From the NCBI GenBank assembly GCA_947166275.1, contig CAMVDP010000012.1, positions 1-55,507 on the forward strand: a stretch of DNA of 55,507 nt, written 5' to 3'. Source of the DNA: an uncultured Clostridia bacterium (GTDB taxonomy: Bacteria > Bacillota > Clostridia > Oscillospirales > Ruminococcaceae). Below the pieces are notes generated by a model, which was given only the letters and a program-made list of their open reading frames with translations, had not been told where the DNA came from and made no database searches. Below, in pieces: positions 52,689-55,507 of the stretch. The position numbers and the translations under genes were made by a program. Position 1 is the stretch's first letter; each line of letters starts with the position of its first letter.

Positions 52689-53678
52689 ATGAAGCTTAAA
52701 AAGACAACAGCGCTGTGCGCTTTGCTCGTGCTCACGCTCGGTATCACGGGCTGCGGCAGCAACAATGGTAAAACAGGCACCGGTACCACGACGACTCCCA
52801 TGACATCGGTGACATCGACCACCACAACCACCACTATGACATCTCCCGTGATGACGGATGACACCATGGACGGCGAGTATGACGCGGGCAAGGACGGTAT
52901 CGTGACCGATGACGGCGAGACCGCGGACAGCATGAACACGGAAAGCTCCGTGAAAAAGGACGAGGCGGCATTTGCCTCGTCATACATCGGCATGACTGCC
53001 AATAACAAGGAAGAGAAGATATGCTGGGGGCTCGGTAAGGAGCGTGACGACAAGAACCGTCCGATCGACGCGGTAAAAGCCGAGGAGAAGTATGCGTCAC
53101 TCGGCGGCAGGTTCCTGACCGCTGACGGCAGGATATGCCTGACGTTTGATGAGGGCTACGAGAACGGCTATACCGCGGCTATCCTCGATACGCTGAAGGA
53201 AAAGGGAGTAAAGGCGGTATTCTTCGTGACCTATGATTACTGCCGCACCGCTCCGGAGCTGGTGCAGCGCATGATAGACGAGGGCCATACCGTCGGCAAT
53301 CATACGTGGTCACACCCTTCTTTGCCCGACTGTACGCAGAAGGAGGTCTGGTCGGAGGTCACGAAGCTGCACGAGTACGTGAAGGATGAGTTTGGCTATG
53401 AGATGACCCTGTTCCGTTTCCCGAAGGGTGAGTTCTCCGAGCGCTCGCTTGAGGATGTGCACGGGCTTGGCTACACGAGCCTGTTCTGGTCGTTCGCGTA
53501 CGCGGACTGGGATACGAGCGTGCATACCGACCCAGCCGAGGCTCTCGCGAAGCTGAAGGACTCCACACACAGCGGCATTTACCTGCTGCACGCGGTCTCC
53601 GAGACCAATGCGCAGATACTCGCTCCTCTCATTGACTGCTGGCGCAGTGAGGGGTATGAAGTCGGCTCGGAAATATAA
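52689..53678 (+). CDS. PdaA-like polysaccharide deacetylase lipoprotein
   Basis: PdaA-type enzymes de-N-acetylate muramic acid for delta-lactam formation in spore cortex; the target here is not known. The 329-residue protein has a lipoprotein signal ending in LGITGC near 15-20, then a Thr/Met-rich linker and an acidic stretch. The NodB domain starts near 145 with LTFDEGYENGYT; PdaA itself has FDNGYENG there, while most NodB enzymes have DDG. The zinc histidines lie in GNHTWSHPSL near 203, FRFPKGEFS near 243 and the last block YLLHAVSE near 299. The second deacetylase in the window, anchored by lipid rather than a helix. Confidence 0.87.
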   Translation: MKLKKTTALCALLVLTLGITGCGSNNGKTGTGTTTTPMTSVTSTTTTTTMTSPVMTDDTMDGEYDAGKDGIVTDDGETADSMNTESSVKKDEAAFASSYIGMTANNKEEKICWGLGKERDDKNRPIDAVKAEEKYASLGGRFLTADGRICLTFDEGYENGYTAAILDTLKEKGVKAVFFVTYDYCRTAPELVQRMIDEGHTVGNHTWSHPSLPDCTQKEVWSEVTKLHEYVKDEFGYEMTLFRFPKGEFSERSLEDVHGLGYTSLFWSFAYADWDTSVHTDPAEALAKLKDSTHSGIYLLHAVSETNAQILAPLIDCWRSEGYEVGSEI

Positions 53679-53680
53679 CA

Positions 53681-53706
53681 AAAACCCCCGTATCTGCGGG
53701 GGTTTT
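53681..53706. terminator. Bidirectional terminator between PdaA-like gene and glyS
   Basis: AAAACCCCC pairs with GGGGGTTTT around GTATCTGC. The A and T runs on both sides allow use in either direction. Confidence 0.88.
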
Positions 53707-53714
53707 GCGTATTA

Positions 53715-55091
53715 TCAGAAGAATATCCTTTCCTCAATGTACTTCCTGACATCGTCGATCGGGATCCTTACCTGCTGCATGGAATCGCGTTCACGCACGG
53801 TCACGCACTTGTCGGTCTCGCTGTCGAAGTCGTAGGTGATGCAGAACGGGGTACCGATCTCATCCTCGCGGCGGTAGCGCTTTCCGATCGCTCCGGCATC
53901 ATCGTAATCAACGGGGAAGTACTTGCACAGCTCGTCCGCGATAGCCTGAGCGGGTTCGGCGAGCTTCTTCGAAAGCGGGAGCACTGCAGCCTTGAACGGC
54001 GCGAGGAACGGGTGGAAGTGCATTACTGTTCTTGTCGTACCGTCCTCAAGAGTCTCCTCGTCGTAAGCTTCGGTCACGAGCGAGAGGAAGAGTCTCTCTA
54101 CGCCGAGAGACGGCTCGATGACGTAAGGCACGTATTTTTCGTTGGTCTCCGGGTCGAAGTATTCGAGCTTCTGACCGCTTGTCTTGATGTGCTGCGTGAG
54201 GTCGTAGTCTGTACGGTCTGCGACTCCCCAGAGCTCGCCCCAGCCGAACGGGAACAGGTACTCGAAGTCAGTGGTAGCCTTTGAGTAGAAGCAGAGCTCC
54301 TCGGAGCTGTGGTCGCGCAGCCGGAGGTTTTCCTCCTTGATGCCGAGGGACAGCAGCCAATCTTTGCAGAAGTTCTTCCAGTAGAGGAACCAGTCGAGGT
54401 CGGTACCGGGCTTGCAGAAGAATTCAAGCTCCATCTGCTCGAACTCGCGCACGCGGAAGATGAAGTTACCGGGGGTGATCTCGTTTCTGAACGATTTGCC
54501 TACCTGACCCACGCCGAAGGGTATCTTCTTGCGGGTGGTGCGCTGTACGTTCGCGAAGTTGACGAAGATGCCCTGCGCGGTCTCGGGACGCAGATAAAGC
54601 TCGGACTTGCTGTCCTCGGTAACGCCCTGGAAGGTCTTGAACATGAGGTTGAACTGGCGGATATCGGTGAAGTTCGCTTTGCCGCAGTTGGGGCACTTGA
54701 TGCCCTTGTCGCGGATATAGTTCATCATCTGCTCGTTCGACCAGCCGGCAACGTTGGTGCCGTCGAAGTCCTCGATCAGGTTGTCCGCGCGGTGGCGGGT
54801 CTTGCACTCCTTACAGTCCATGAGCGGGTCGGAGAAGCCACCGATATGACCTGAAGCCACCCATGTCTGCGGGTTCATGAGTATCGCGCTGTCGAGGCCG
54901 ACGTTGTACTTGTTTTCCTGTACGAACTTCTTTGTCCATGCGCGCTTGATGTTGTTCTTGAGCTCAACGCCGAGAGGACCGTAGTCCCATGTGTTTGCGA
55001 GACCGCCGTAGATCTCGCTTCCGGGGTAGATAAAGCCGCGGCCCTTACAGAGCGCGACGAGCTTGTCCATTGTTTTTTCAGTGTTCTGCAT
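53715..55091 (-). CDS. glyS: Glycyl-tRNA synthetase, homodimeric type
   Basis: GlyRS charges tRNA-Gly. The 458-residue class II enzyme begins [20 protein letters not shown] (about 10-29). It has [18 protein letters not shown] near 31-48, a zinc-binding Cys set (CKECKTR near 92 and CPNCG near 133), motif 2 [20 protein letters not shown] near 205-224, motif 3 [12 protein letters not shown] near 329, and the C-terminal anticodon-binding domain from about 365. It is the alpha2 single-chain form usual in many Firmicutes. It follows the edge gene by about 18 bases and ends at a shared terminator. Confidence 0.96.
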   Translation of the reverse strand: MQNTEKTMDKLVALCKGRGFIYPGSEIYGGLANTWDYGPLGVELKNNIKRAWTKKFVQENKYNVGLDSAILMNPQTWVASGHIGGFSDPLMDCKECKTRHRADNLIEDFDGTNVAGWSNEQMMNYIRDKGIKCPNCGKANFTDIRQFNLMFKTFQGVTEDSKSELYLRPETAQGIFVNFANVQRTTRKKIPFGVGQVGKSFRNEITPGNFIFRVREFEQMELEFFCKPGTDLDWFLYWKNFCKDWLLSLGIKEENLRLRDHSSEELCFYSKATTDFEYLFPFGWGELWGVADRTDYDLTQHIKTSGQKLEYFDPETNEKYVPYVIEPSLGVERLFLSLVTEAYDEETLEDGTTRTVMHFHPFLAPFKAAVLPLSKKLAEPAQAIADELCKYFPVDYDDAGAIGKRYRREDEIGTPFCITYDFDSETDKCVTVRERDSMQQVRIPIDDVRKYIEERIFF

Positions 55092-55109
55092 TTTTTATGT
55101 TCCTTTCGT

Positions 55110-55507
55110 TTATTTGTCAATACTATCGATATCGGCTTTTACGGTTTTGATCAGCTCCAGAATTTCATCCGCCAGACCCGATTCAGTAAGCTTCATTTCG
55201 TTGGTGATACCTTCTAACTCGATCTGATCTTCCTCGGTGAGAGAGTCGCGTTTCTCGCAGAACTCCGTAAAACTCCTGCACAGACGCACATAATCATGCT
55301 CTATCGTTGCGCAGGTGCGAAGTCTTGCCTGATTCGGGACGTATTTCTCCGGAGCCGTTATATTCTGGAACTCATCGAGCGCTTTATCCATGTCATTCAG
55401 ACTGGAACGCGCGTCATCATATTTCTCCGCCTCCAAAGAGTCGGAATAAACTCCGCTTGCGTCAGCGTATCTGTGGAATGCGTCAGAGAGCGCATTGAGG
55501 TATTCCT
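55110..55507 (-). CDS. Partial uncharacterised helical protein
   Basis: The frame stays open to the right edge of the window with no start codon required inside it, so the gene is cut by the window; at least 131 residues are visible. The sequence is mostly charged and helical, with Asp/Glu/Lys/Leu repeats such as DDARSSLNDMDKALDEFQNI. It has no visible membrane segment or motif in this part. A TTG at 55436 is a possible but unneeded start. I do not recognise the family. It lies 18 bases before glyS in the same direction and may be co-transcribed with it. Confidence 0.55.
   Translation of the reverse strand, partial: EYLNALSDAFHRYADASGVYSDSLEAEKYDDARSSLNDMDKALDEFQNITAPEKYVPNQARLRTCATIEHDYVRLCRSFTEFCEKRDSLTEEDQIELEGITNEMKLTESGLADEILELIKTVKADIDSIDK

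Overview
The window looks like a chromosomal segment of a Clostridia-class Firmicute, most likely Oscillospiraceae (Ruminococcus-like). The reasons are the rimP-nusA-rnpM-ylxQ-infB-rbfA order, a T-box leader in front of the trp genes, a single-chain glycyl-tRNA synthetase, consensus sigma-A promoters with 17-bp spacers, frequent TTG starts behind G-rich Shine-Dalgarno sequences, and clostridial families such as DUF6062 and DUF6106-like proteins. Genes are about half G+C by eye. Two stretches, about 24.0-26.5 kb and 47.4-48.7 kb, are clearly AT-richer.

Layout. 0-0.8 kb: a truncated AI-2E-type membrane protein, two copies of a short repeat and tRNA-Arg(CCU). 0.9-9.1 kb (+): a translation/RNA operon, rimP-nusA-rnpM-ylxQ-infB-rbfA-nrnA-truB-ribF. 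9.2-14.1 kb (+): a Gld-like ABC exporter (ATPase, permease, GldG-like protein, DUF4340-like protein). 14.1 kb: a bidirectional terminator whose loop holds two 72-bp hairpin repeats. 14.3-19.0 kb (-): trpDCFBA under a T-box. 19.0-24.0 kb (-): MBOAT acyltransferase, galM, leuS. 24.0-26.5 kb: a long non-coding, palindrome-rich region that begins with a 21-bp periodic array.

26.5-30.7 kb (+): NodB deacetylase and bactofilin, an OGG-type glycosylase, a zinc-ribbon membrane protein and a membrane-anchored metallopeptidase. 30.7-37.5 kb (-): an ECF sigma factor operon with a probable transmembrane anti-sigma factor, then a large FtsX-type permease and a DUF6106-like protein. 37.7-47.3 kb (+): CobU-like protein, PilT, a transglutaminase-cyclophilin fusion, Ung, DUF6062 protein, an ABC exporter, GH36 alpha-galactosidase and a Big2 protein.

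47.3-48.8 kb: an AT-rich FkbM methyltransferase cassette lies between two perfect 55-bp direct repeats, each carrying the same gene end plus terminator. The cassette has its own promoter and a strongly folded leader that ends in a terminator with a mutually exclusive antiterminator. This is the most striking undescribed-looking structure in the window. 48.8-55.5 kb: an Fn3 secreted protein, ilvE, a zinc-ribbon membrane protein, a PdaA-like lipoprotein, glyS and a partial gene at the edge.

Much of the accessory content concerns the cell envelope: two peptidoglycan deacetylases, bactofilin, MBOAT, exporters, a surface transglutaminase and secreted Big2/Fn3 proteins. All identifications come from reading motifs; no database was searched.
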